A DNA stretch of 14,059 nucleotides from an uncultured Eubacteriales bacterium (lineage in GTDB: Bacteria; Bacillota; Clostridia; Lachnospirales; Bianqueaceae): contig CABUPM010000060.1 of assembly GCA_902493345.1 (NCBI GenBank), positions 1-14,059 of the forward strand, written 5' to 3'. The number at the start of each line of letters is the position of its first letter. Within the stretch, counting starts at the first letter, position 1. The translations under genes were made by a program, and so were the position numbers. The notes beneath the pieces are model-generated. The model ran no database searches. It saw only the letters and a list, made by a program, of their open reading frames with translations, and was not told the origin of the DNA. Positions 1-7,310 of this stretch are shown here, in pieces.

Positions 1-1141
1 CTTCCTCGCGGATGATCTCTGTCGGCAGGCAGTTGTCCATCATATGCACCATATCCAGGATCAGCGTCTCGAATTTATAACCGTTGGGAGCCTCGGGCTT
101 TACCAGATTGCCGTTCTCATCCAGATGAGGAATCTTCTTTTCTACGACATGCAGGGGCATCTTGTTGGACAGGATGGCCTCAAGCTTGTCCAGACGGAAC
201 AGATAGTTTAAGGTAACGCCAAAGCCGTAGGCCAGACTGCCGTCCTCCAGACGGGTGTTGCGAATCTCGTCGGTCATTTCATAATACTCTACGATCGAGG
301 GCTTACCGTCCTCCAGGCACAATACACCGACCCGTTCGTCCGGATCCGCCTTACGGACAACCTTGCCGCTGCTGACATATCCCTTTTCCAGAGTCGCGCC
401 GATCATCACCGGATCCGCGATGCGCTGCAGTACATTATCGACAGAGAAGATGTTGAGCCATTCCACGCCCTGACTGTGGAGCTGCGGCAGAAGTCCGGCA
501 CGGTTCATAGAGGAGAACCAGCCGCCGTTGCCATTGGGGGAGAGGGAGATCCGTCCCGGAGCCTCCAGCAGAATCTTACCGTCATAGTCTACGGAAGGCG
601 CCATCTCCTGCTTAAAGAAATGCACATATTCCGCAGGATAACCGAAGTAGTTCTCTTCGGCAAAAAAGCGGGTCGTATCCTCATGATTCTTCTCACTGGT
701 CATGATATAGAGCGGAATATAGGACTCAGCGGCATCGGTTACACGCTTCAGATTGCCGATCAGAATTTCGAACAGATACATGGTGTGGGTAATCCCGACA
801 TTGAGCATCCCCTTGGGCTTATCCAGTCCAAGACGGGTTCCCTGACCGCCGGCCAGGAGGACGGCGGCGACCTTACCACCGCGGATCGCTTCCAGTCCGC
901 GGCTGCGGAAACGCTCTTCATTAGCGGCAATCTCGGAGATCTCCAACGCAGGCATCGGAGTCAGGTGTCCCTTGGCTACGGGCTGCCCCTTGTGAGACAG
1001 GGCCTCAAACAAACTCCAGTCCAGATTTTCGATCTGCCGCAGCAGATCCTTCTGACCGGCCTCATCCAGGGTATCATAATACCGCAGAAGACCGGTCTGC
1101 TGCTTTTCCTCCAGCAGTGAATACGCTTCCTGATACGTCAT
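1..1141 (-). CDS. UAP1-like UDPGP-family nucleotidyltransferase (3' end cut by window edge)
   Basis: This gene probably makes a UDP-sugar from UTP and a sugar 1-phosphate in the cytoplasm. About 380 codons are visible, reading from ATG at 1141; the C-terminus lies outside the window. Residues 96-111 contain LAGGQGTRLG followed by KPKG, the uridine-nucleotide binding signature of the UDPGP family. PNGNGG at 202-207 and SVDN at 233-236, followed by a stretch ending in EYYEM, resemble eukaryotic UDP-N-acetylhexosamine pyrophosphorylase (UAP1) more than bacterial GalU or GlmU. The start is supported by AGGAG about 8 bases upstream. It begins 15 bp after the phosphatase gene stop, so it is probably the last visible gene of the hydrogenase-sensor operon. 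The family call is firm. The sugar substrate (glucose 1-phosphate, N-acetylhexosamine 1-phosphate or another) cannot be decided from the sequence. Confidence 0.85.
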   Translation of the reverse strand, partial: MTYQEAYSLLEEKQQTGLLRYYDTLDEAGQKDLLRQIENLDWSLFEALSHKGQPVAKGHLTPMPALEISEIAANEERFRSRGLEAIRGGKVAAVLLAGGQGTRLGLDKPKGMLNVGITHTMYLFEILIGNLKRVTDAAESYIPLYIMTSEKNHEDTTRFFAEENYFGYPAEYVHFFKQEMAPSVDYDGKILLEAPGRISLSPNGNGGWFSSMNRAGLLPQLHSQGVEWLNIFSVDNVLQRIADPVMIGATLEKGYVSSGKVVRKADPDERVGVLCLEDGKPSIVEYYEMTDEIRNTRLEDGSLAYGFGVTLNYLFRLDKLEAILSNKMPLHVVEKKIPHLDENGNLVKPEAPNGYKFETLILDMVHMMDNCLPTEIIREE

Positions 1142-1156
1142 AATAGCATCTCCTTT

Positions 1157-2329
1157 TTAATAATAATAGCATTCTACAGTACGTCCGAGCTTGCGGGCAA
1201 GAGCGGCCAGCTCCTCCAGCAGCCGGAACTTGATACTCAGGTCAAAGGGAAGATCCGGGTTCTGATGCGCCGGATTGATGGCCTGCCCGATATAGAGATT
1301 CAGGTGAGTACAGCGTTCGACAAGAATCTTGGCGATCTGCGCGGCACCGTTTTTGGCATCCAGCAGTTCCAGATTCTGGACTTCGCCCGTCGGGCTGACG
1401 CACTGACGGAGAATCTCCAGCGTCTTGCTGAGTGTCAGCACGCCCTCTGTGACGAGTTGGATGCCTTCGATCTCTGCCGTCGGCGGAACCGCCGGATCCA
1501 GATATTCCAGAGAAGCACGCAGAGGTTTATTGAGAACCCGCGCGACCATATTACCGCTGCTGCCGCCGCAGATGATCCGGATATCGGAATCCTGCAAAAA
1601 GTCCTGCACCATCCGTTCATCGTCCTTTTTATCCTGCGGGGGGCTGGCCAGAAGATGTACATGGCTTGCCTGAATCACCTTGGCGACTGCCACCGTGGTA
1701 TCATCGCCGGGTTTCCCCATATACAGGTCGTTGCAGGCGGAGGACAGGAGGTTCGCGAGACGGTGAGCCGAAGGACGCTTGAGGATCTCGCGGCGCAGAT
1801 AGTCCGCGACATTATCCCAGGTCCAGCCGAAATTCAGTGTTTCACCGACACCAGCGTAGATGACTCCGTCGCTGACCAGAACATAGTAATCCCACAGCTC
1901 TACCTGAAAAAAGCTTTCACGGATCTCCTTGCCGGAGATCTGCCGCTTGATATAGGCAGGACGGATCAATTCGCCCTTGCGCAGGCAGAAGCAGGCCGGA
2001 TTGTCAAATTCCACCAGATGCGCCCGCCCATCATGATAGATCTGCAGGATACTGAAGGTGGAATAGGCCAGGTGGCGGACGGAGCAAAGGGGCAGAGTGC
2101 TGCTGATGGTTTCGATCGTATCCTCCAGCGGCGCGCCCTCCTGAATCATGGTAGAGATGATTTTGGAAGTCAGAGTAGACAGAATATTGGCCTTGACTCC
2201 GCTGCCGAGACCATCCGCCAAAATCAGGATATCAGCGTCCGCTGTGCGTATGATCTCGACTTTGTCCCCGCACAGCTCCTCACCCTTGTGGTTCAGGCTT
2301 TTGTAAACACATTCAACGACATGCTGCAT
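1157..2329 (-). CDS. SpoIIE/PP2C-family serine phosphatase of the sensory hydrogenase operon
   Basis: A 390-residue soluble protein with no signal peptide or membrane segment. Residues 1-217 form a PP2C/SpoIIE-type metal-dependent phosphatase domain. The acidic metal-ligand motifs are visible: ADGLGSG (D39), VSDGV (D154) and GKPGDDTT (D209, D210). Such enzymes remove phosphate from Ser or Thr, often on anti-sigma antagonists. Residues about 222-390 form a second region containing CGGSSGNMVAR and IEGIQLVTEGVLTL. I recall similar extensions in clostridial phosphatases beside PAS-type hydrogenases, but its function is unknown to me. The gene starts 3 bp after the hydS stop, so the two are surely co-transcribed. 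The likely role is the output arm of the redox or H2 sensor. Its phosphoprotein target and the cognate kinase are not encoded in this window. Confidence 0.87.
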   Translation of the reverse strand: MQHVVECVYKSLNHKGEELCGDKVEIIRTADADILILADGLGSGVKANILSTLTSKIISTMIQEGAPLEDTIETISSTLPLCSVRHLAYSTFSILQIYHDGRAHLVEFDNPACFCLRKGELIRPAYIKRQISGKEIRESFFQVELWDYYVLVSDGVIYAGVGETLNFGWTWDNVADYLRREILKRPSAHRLANLLSSACNDLYMGKPGDDTTVAVAKVIQASHVHLLASPPQDKKDDERMVQDFLQDSDIRIICGGSSGNMVARVLNKPLRASLEYLDPAVPPTAEIEGIQLVTEGVLTLSKTLEILRQCVSPTGEVQNLELLDAKNGAAQIAKILVERCTHLNLYIGQAINPAHQNPDLPFDLSIKFRLLEELAALARKLGRTVECYYY

Positions 2330-2332
2330 TCT

Positions 2333-4030
2333 TTATTCCTCCCCAGAGATCATGTCCTTCAATCTGGAGAGCGTGACCTTGGTTTCGGCGGTCGTCTCGC
2401 CCAGAAGCCCCGCAATTTCCTGCGCCACGGTCATCTGTTTATCGATGACCTTCTGCGCCATAGCGATTGTATCCATTTGCAGGGTGTGATGGTTGGCCTT
2501 AGCACGTTCCTCCTGCGTCACATCCTTGAGGATGCCCAGCACCATACGCTGTTCCGGCATATAGAGGATGTTGGCGCTGAAGGTCATGCCCAGATTGTCA
2601 TAGGTTACAATCCGATCCAGAAAAGCACTGCGGCTCTTGATGATATGCTCATAATCCGAAGTATCGATCAGCTCATACAGATAGGTATCCAGCGCCTCCT
2701 TGCGGGAGAGGCCGAATACCCGCTCTGCCTGATAGTTGAACTCCCGGATTCTTAGATCCTCGTCCACGGCAAAGATCACATTGGGCGTCACCTTGAGGAT
2801 GCTGTTTGAAAGAGACTGTGCCAGTTCCTTCATATAGGGCAGGCACATGGTCGGCTCGGACTTGCCCTGGAAGATCGAGATCGCCTTCTCTCGGCAGGTG
2901 GAGTAGCCGCACGCGCCGCAGTTCAGCTCATCCTCGCGTGTCTCCTTGCCGATATGATGCAGAATCTGCTTTAGTTCTTCTTCCGTCGGCATGTCCTCTT
3001 TTTGGCTGGCATCCCGGAATTGCGCCTGAAGGTCAGAGTCGCGCTGAATCCGCGGGAAGGTTGTTTGTTCAGGCCCGGTATAGGCTTCGACCGCCAGACG
3101 GGCAGAGAAACGGCTGCCCTCGTGTCCGGATACAGGGCCATTGATGCAGCCGCCTGGACATGAGTTTACTTCGATAAAACAGCCGTGAACCTCTCCGTGC
3201 CGGATATCCTGAAACAGCGCCTTGCAGTTTTCGATATCATCGACACACAGCGTCTTATATCCATAGAATCCCTTCTGCGCTATAATCGTTGTGACAATGC
3301 CGCTGGTTATAGGATACATCCTGGCAGAAGCCGGACTGTCGTTATCAAAGGAACCCTCCTCCAAATCGTCCTGGTCGAGTCCTTCCTCCTTGATCCAGTG
3401 GATGAGCTCCTCAAAGGTCAGAACGGCGTCCACCAGGCCGGCATTGCGAGGATCTCGGGCTTCTTCTTTTTTGGAGATGCAGGGACCGACGAAGATGATT
3501 TTGGCGCTCGGACCGTATTTTTCCCGGAGCAGTTTGGCGTGGGCGACCATGGGAGAGACCACAGGCGCCATCTGCGGGATCAGGTCGGGATAGTATTTTT
3601 CCAGAAGCATATTGACGGTGGGGCAGCAGGTGGTGATAATATTATCCATTGTCCCAAGCTCCAGCAGCCGCTGATACTCTAGGGAAACCAGAGCGGCGCC
3701 TTCAGAAGTCTCATGAACATAGGAGAAGCCTAATTTTTTCAAAATCGCCGGAAGAAGGGACGGACGGCGCAGAAGTCCCGAAAAAGACGGAGCGATCGAG
3801 AGAACAGTCACCGCGTGGGCTTTCAGATAGCCGCGGATCTTAAAGATGTCACTCAGCACGGTTTTAGCGTTCTGAGGACAGGTATTGATACAGTGACCGC
3901 ACAGGATACATTGCTCCGGCATGATCTGTGCCTGATCGTCTTTATACATGATGGAATTGACAGGACAAGAACGAATACATTTGTGGCAGTTCTTACATCG
4001 AACCTTTTTTAAGCTGATGATACTGGTCAT
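2333..4030 (-). CDS. hydS: Sensory [FeFe] hydrogenase with PAS domain (HydS, group C-like)
   Basis: A 565-residue cytoplasmic iron-sulfur protein. Two [4Fe-4S] ferredoxin motifs lie at C12-C15-C18-C22 and C41-C44-C47-C51. The H-cluster domain spans about 75-320: TTCCP (C135, C136), VGPCISKKE (C184) and EVNSCPGGCINGP (C291, C295). An additional FeS domain has C371, C374, C379 and C396. A PAS domain follows at about 402-505, then a helical, probably coiled-coil tail. This order is typical of sensory rather than catalytic or bifurcating hydrogenases. By alignment to the Clostridium pasteurianum enzyme CpI, two methionines near the H-cluster are replaced (Gly182, Asn289), while the proton-relay cysteine appears retained (C135). 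The start ATG overlaps the ferredoxin gene stop as ATGA. It probably reads H2 or redox state and signals to the phosphatase downstream. The HydEFG maturases it would need are not in the window. Confidence 0.92.
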   Translation of the reverse strand: MTSIISLKKVRCKNCHKCIRSCPVNSIMYKDDQAQIMPEQCILCGHCINTCPQNAKTVLSDIFKIRGYLKAHAVTVLSIAPSFSGLLRRPSLLPAILKKLGFSYVHETSEGAALVSLEYQRLLELGTMDNIITTCCPTVNMLLEKYYPDLIPQMAPVVSPMVAHAKLLREKYGPSAKIIFVGPCISKKEEARDPRNAGLVDAVLTFEELIHWIKEEGLDQDDLEEGSFDNDSPASARMYPITSGIVTTIIAQKGFYGYKTLCVDDIENCKALFQDIRHGEVHGCFIEVNSCPGGCINGPVSGHEGSRFSARLAVEAYTGPEQTTFPRIQRDSDLQAQFRDASQKEDMPTEEELKQILHHIGKETREDELNCGACGYSTCREKAISIFQGKSEPTMCLPYMKELAQSLSNSILKVTPNVIFAVDEDLRIREFNYQAERVFGLSRKEALDTYLYELIDTSDYEHIIKSRSAFLDRIVTYDNLGMTFSANILYMPEQRMVLGILKDVTQEERAKANHHTLQMDTIAMAQKVIDKQMTVAQEIAGLLGETTAETKVTLSRLKDMISGEE

Positions 4031-4293
4031 GGTGTGGACTCCTCCCGCAGGGGCTTGATCACTTCATTGTAGAAGACTTCATCGATCGTTGCCGCCGTCA
4101 CAATATGAATTTTTCCGTCGATCCGGATACATACGCCGTTGGAGCCCTTCGTACATTGCTCCATACAGAACGAGCCGGAGAGCTGTATCTGATCTTGCAG
4201 CCCGTATTCAGCAATGAGCGAGTTGATTCGGGTGAGAATCGCGGGGGCTCCTTTCAGGTGGCAGGAACTGCCAACACATAGAATGATTTCCAT
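4027..4293 (-). CDS. Thioredoxin-like [2Fe-2S] ferredoxin (NuoE/24-kDa type)
   Basis: An 88-residue protein with the cysteine pattern C6-x4-C11 and C43-x3-C47 of thioredoxin-fold [2Fe-2S] ferredoxins, as in NuoE and HydC. A fifth cysteine is at 55. It probably passes electrons to or from the co-transcribed HydS. I chose ATG at 4293 because GGAGG (4306-4302) sits 8 bases upstream. ATG at 4299 is too close to that site, and the longer reading frame from 4365 runs through the promoter. The stop overlaps the hydS start by four bases (ATGA). This is the first gene of the minus-strand operon, with a leader of only about 25 bases. There is no companion HydB-type flavoprotein subunit, so it is unlikely to be part of an electron-bifurcating hydrogenase. 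Confidence 0.88.
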   Translation of the reverse strand: MEIILCVGSSCHLKGAPAILTRINSLIAEYGLQDQIQLSGSFCMEQCTKGSNGVCIRIDGKIHIVTAATIDEVFYNEVIKPLREESTP

Positions 4294-4323
4294 AATCATT
4301 ACCTCCGAAAATATATTATCTAT

Positions 4324-4352
4324 ATTATAATGGAAACGTATAGATTCGTCAA
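4324..4352 (-). promoter_or_regulatory. Promoter of the ferredoxin-hydS-phosphatase operon
   Basis: On the minus strand, TTGACG (4352-4347) and TATAAT (4329-4324) are separated by exactly 17 bp, close to the sigma-A consensus. Predicted transcription starts near 4317, giving a leader of about 25 bases before ATG 4293, too short for a riboswitch. Because the core promoter is near perfect, expression is either constitutive or controlled by a repressor. Confidence 0.85.
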
Positions 4353-4370
4353 GGAGTCGGGGCATTCCTC

Positions 4371-4399
4371 TTGTTCTTTTACAGGGCGGATGCTATAAT
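4371..4399 (+). promoter_or_regulatory. Extended -10 promoter of the histidine kinase gene
   Basis: TGCTATAAT (4391-4399) is an extended -10 box. TTGTTC at 4371-4376, 17 bp upstream of the hexamer, is a weak -35 box. Its -35 faces that of the divergent hydS operon promoter with 18 bp between them. The 12-mer GGATGCTATAAT (4388-4399) recurs exactly at 6272-6283 in front of the transporter operon. Confidence 0.7.
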
Positions 4400-4445
4400 A
4401 AAGCGTCAGAGATTTTACGGGATAAAAAGAGATGGGGGTACACAG

Positions 4446-6224
4446 ATGAGAAAAAAGAGTCTGTCTCATAAGATCATCACAGGTTTTTTGGTCAGCTTTT
4501 GTCTGCCATTGGTAGTCTTTTTGATCTTTTGGGTCTATCAGATTGGAAAAATACAGGAAGAAAATGTAGAACGCCAGATAGAGAACGATATTGCCGGGAT
4601 TCTCAGTGAGATTGCTTATCGGGTTCAGGAGATGGACACGACAGCAAGGAACCTTGCCGCCAATCCGCAGATTATCGATTATCTCTCCAATTACAGTCAG
4701 GAGCCGGAGAAATACCTGCTGGAAGCAATGGGGAATTTTGGAAGCTTTATCGCAAGCGTGGATCAGATCAATCCGAGGATTGAGGCGATGCGGATTTATG
4801 CGCTGGATGAGGCCATCCCCAGATATCAGAACACGATCTATCCGAAGCGTGTTATGGCTCAGAAGGCCTGGATGCAGCAGCTGGAGCACCTGGGGTACGA
4901 TGCGTATTTTATCGGGAAATCAGCAAAGCTTTACAGTGCGCAGAATGATGAGAATTACCGGGAATTGATCTTCCCGAGAAATGAGATGGGACCCAGTGTG
5001 TTCTCAATGTATCGGCAGATTTATGGGGTGGGCAGTACGAAGTCGGTAGGGTATCTGGAAATCTGCATGCGGACCGAGGATATGCTGGGAGTGGCCAACA
5101 CACTCATGGAGGGCGTAGATATTCTTTTCTATGAAGAAGGGAATGGGGTTCTGTACAGCTTAAATGGGGATGCTGGTCTGGAGAAAGCGGTAACGGAATA
5201 CGCGGATGGGACCGCGGACACCTTTCAGTATGGGGGACAGAACTGGCGTCTGTACAGTACGCAGCTGCAGAAACCGCAGGTTACGCTCTATTATACGTAT
5301 CCGATGTCCGTATATCATCAGGTATTCTATAACGGAATCTGGATGGTCGTACTGGCAATCCTTGGGGCGATCGGGTTGATGCTGATCTTCCTGAAGGTGT
5401 TTTTCCGGGAGGTGCCGGAACGTCTGCAAATACTGGTGAAGCGGATGCAGCAGGTGCGTGCCGGTTCGATGGAGGTCGAATTCTCCGATGATCAGGAGGA
5501 TGAGATCAGCGAAGTCAACCGAACGCTGGAACAGATGCTGCGGCATATCAATCAGCTGATCAACCGGGTATACCGAGTGGAGCTGTCGGAAAAGGAGGCG
5601 ACCCTGCGGTCGCTCCGGATGCAGATGGATCCGCATTTTCTCTTTAACGCTTTGGAAGCCATCCGGATGTCAGTGACCCTTGGCTACTATGACCGGGTGG
5701 AAGAAGCGCTGGTGGCGCTCAGCAGTATCCTGCGCAGAAGGCTGCGTGACGATGTGACAAGTACAATCGCGGAAGAAGTGGAGACGGCACGAGAATATAT
5801 AAAGGTAGAAAATCTTCGTTACAATGACCGGATCCTGATGCAGACCAAGGTCGATGAGAGCCTGGAAAAACGCAGGATACCGGCGCTTACGGTGCAGCCG
5901 TTGGTGAACAACGCGGTTCGGCATGGTTTCACAGGAGGACGGGAATACCTGATGATCCGGGTGGAAATCATGCAGGAGGCAGAAAACATTCTGATACGGG
6001 TCACCGATAACGGAGCCGGTATGAATGAGGAGAGGCTGGAACAGATCCGCAGCTGTATGCGGGACGGAGAAAAGCTGAAGGAAAACGCGGAGCATGGAAC
6101 AGGATTGGTCAATCTCGCGATGCGTCTGCGCTTGAAGATGGGACGTGACGCCGAGATGCAGCTGGACAGTATAGAGGGAAGCGGAACACAGGTAGAAATT
6201 CGTCTCAAGGACGAAAAGATATGA
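4446..6224 (+). CDS. YesM-type membrane sensor histidine kinase
   Basis: A 592-residue membrane kinase that probably senses an extracellular sugar or a loaded binding protein and phosphorylates the response regulator at 10017-11483. A membrane helix lies at about 9-32, an extracytoplasmic sensor region of about 260 residues follows, and a second helix lies at about 297-320. Next come a HAMP-like linker and a His_kinase domain with phospho-acceptor H397 in QMDPHFLFNALE. The ATPase domain has PLVNNAVRHG (N488, N489), DNGAG (521-525) and a GTG loop (551-553). This is the YesM/LytS class found with LplB/LplC-type sugar transporters. I chose ATG 4446 because a GGGGG site lies 7 bases upstream and a promoter lies just before it. 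A longer frame from TTG 4371 would start inside that promoter. The ligand is unknown; the gene context suggests a pectin-derived oligosaccharide. Confidence 0.92.
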   Translation: MRKKSLSHKIITGFLVSFCLPLVVFLIFWVYQIGKIQEENVERQIENDIAGILSEIAYRVQEMDTTARNLAANPQIIDYLSNYSQEPEKYLLEAMGNFGSFIASVDQINPRIEAMRIYALDEAIPRYQNTIYPKRVMAQKAWMQQLEHLGYDAYFIGKSAKLYSAQNDENYRELIFPRNEMGPSVFSMYRQIYGVGSTKSVGYLEICMRTEDMLGVANTLMEGVDILFYEEGNGVLYSLNGDAGLEKAVTEYADGTADTFQYGGQNWRLYSTQLQKPQVTLYYTYPMSVYHQVFYNGIWMVVLAILGAIGLMLIFLKVFFREVPERLQILVKRMQQVRAGSMEVEFSDDQEDEISEVNRTLEQMLRHINQLINRVYRVELSEKEATLRSLRMQMDPHFLFNALEAIRMSVTLGYYDRVEEALVALSSILRRRLRDDVTSTIAEEVETAREYIKVENLRYNDRILMQTKVDESLEKRRIPALTVQPLVNNAVRHGFTGGREYLMIRVEIMQEAENILIRVTDNGAGMNEERLEQIRSCMRDGEKLKENAEHGTGLVNLAMRLRLKMGRDAEMQLDSIEGSGTQVEIRLKDEKI

Positions 6225-6274
6225 ACGAAACGAACAAATATGAAATTATAGAACTAACGAAAAACTCCGAAGGA

Positions 6275-6283
6275 TGCTATAAT
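6275..6283 (+). promoter_or_regulatory. Extended -10 promoter of the sugar transporter operon
   Basis: TGCTATAAT lies in the 118-base gap between the kinase gene and the first permease gene. The -35 region 17 bp upstream (TAACGA, 6255-6260) is poor, so activation by a regulator such as the YesN-type protein is plausible. ACGAAA-like repeats occur just upstream (6225, 6230, 6257). A short inverted repeat, TTTGA-TG-TCAAA (6302-6313), lies in the predicted leader. I saw no terminator after the kinase gene, so read-through from the kinase promoter is also possible. Confidence 0.65.
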
Positions 6284-6342
6284 CTGTCTATAAGTGATAC
6301 ATTTGATGTCAAAAATATGTGTAGATTAACAATTGGAGTGTG

Positions 6343-7299
6343 ATGGAATTGGGCAAAAAGAAAAAAAGTGTCTCTACCGCTATGGGCAGAGATGGGAGAT
6401 CTCAGTTAACTTTACAATTGATGGTGCTTCCGGCACTGATCGTTGTAATCCTGTTTTCGTATCTCCCCATGTACGGCGTGATTATCGCCTTTAAGAACTA
6501 CGATATCTTCAAGGGTATCATGGAGAGCCCGTGGGCAAGGAACAACGGTCTTGAGCATTTCATTGACTTTTTCTCCGCGCCGCAGGCAGGCTCCATTCTG
6601 TGGAACACAGTCTATATGGCTTTTCTGAAGCTTTTGTTCTGTATGTTCCCCCCCATGCTTCTGGCGATCCTCTTAAACGAGGTACGCAATGTTCACTTTA
6701 TGAAAACGGTGCAGACGATGTCCTATCTGCCGCACTTTATTTCATGGGCCGTTGCCGGCGGAATCTTCTACAATCTGCTGAATCCTTCCAGAGGCGCGCT
6801 CAATACGGTGCTGGTACAGTGGGGGATTCTGGAGAAGGGCATCGACTTCATATCCAATGAGAATTATTTCCGGCCGATTATCATTCTGACGCAGATCTGG
6901 AAGGGCATCGGCTGGGGTTCTATCATTTATCTGGGTGTTATCGTATCCATCGATCAGGAGCTGTATGAGGCGGTTGAGATCGACGGAGGACGGAGACTGG
7001 CTAAGATCCGCTATGTGACCTGGCCGTTCCTGAAACCCACATTCGCGATTCTGTTTATCATGGAATGCGGCAAGATCATGTCCGGCGGCGACACCTTTGA
7101 TCAGGTGTATGTATTCGGTAATACGCAGAATCGCGCGGTATCGGATATTCTGGATCTGTATATCAACCGAGTGGGTCTGGAACAGGGGCGATACTCTTAC
7201 GCGACGGCGGCCAACTTATTCAAGTCAGTGATCAATGTGATTTTGTTGCTAACTGCGAACAAGATCAGTAATCGGCTGACAGAACAGTCGCTGTTTTAG
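6343..7299 (+). CDS. CUT1 sugar ABC transporter permease, LplB type
   Basis: An integral membrane subunit of about 318 residues that forms half of the sugar import channel. The first helix is at about 24-48, and several further hydrophobic segments follow. The EAA loop that contacts the ATPase lies at about 208-232, with EAVEIDGG and a following WPFLKP. The family is the LplB/YteP branch of binding-protein-dependent permeases (COG4209), usually linked to complex oligosaccharides. The start is not fully certain. ATG 6343 is preferred, but GGAG (6335-6338) is only 4 bases away; GTG 6340 and TTG 6349 are alternatives that change the N-terminus by one or two residues. The gene is 11 bp upstream of the second permease gene, and the downstream ribosome site overlaps its stop codon. 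Confidence 0.92.
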   Translation: MELGKKKKSVSTAMGRDGRSQLTLQLMVLPALIVVILFSYLPMYGVIIAFKNYDIFKGIMESPWARNNGLEHFIDFFSAPQAGSILWNTVYMAFLKLLFCMFPPMLLAILLNEVRNVHFMKTVQTMSYLPHFISWAVAGGIFYNLLNPSRGALNTVLVQWGILEKGIDFISNENYFRPIIILTQIWKGIGWGSIIYLGVIVSIDQELYEAVEIDGGRRLAKIRYVTWPFLKPTFAILFIMECGKIMSGGDTFDQVYVFGNTQNRAVSDILDLYINRVGLEQGRYSYATAANLFKSVINVILLLTANKISNRLTEQSLF

Positions 7300-7310
7300 G
7301 AGGTACCCTG

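Noticed and set aside
476..1120. Plus-strand open frame of 214 codons opposite the nucleotidyltransferase
   Set aside because: The opposite strand carries conserved UDPGP motifs at the same positions. This frame has no family features.
1265..2755. Long plus-strand open frame (496 codons) opposite the phosphatase and hydS genes
   Set aside because: It is antisense to two genes with clear catalytic motifs, shows no recognisable domain, and has no ribosome site. It is a shadow frame.
2333..4293. Electron-bifurcating hydrogenase (HydABC)
   Set aside because: A NuoE-like ferredoxin beside a hydrogenase suggests it at first, but there is no HydB flavoprotein gene. The hydrogenase has a PAS domain and group C-like motifs.
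4294..4365. Longer N-terminus for the ferredoxin from the upstream start at 4365
   Set aside because: The extension would run through the -10 and -35 boxes of its own promoter and adds residues absent from the family. GGAGG fits ATG 4293.
4371..4445. Longer N-terminus for the histidine kinase from TTG 4371
   Set aside because: It would start at the -35 box and read through the -10 box. ATG 4446 has a ribosome site and gives a normal membrane-helix start.
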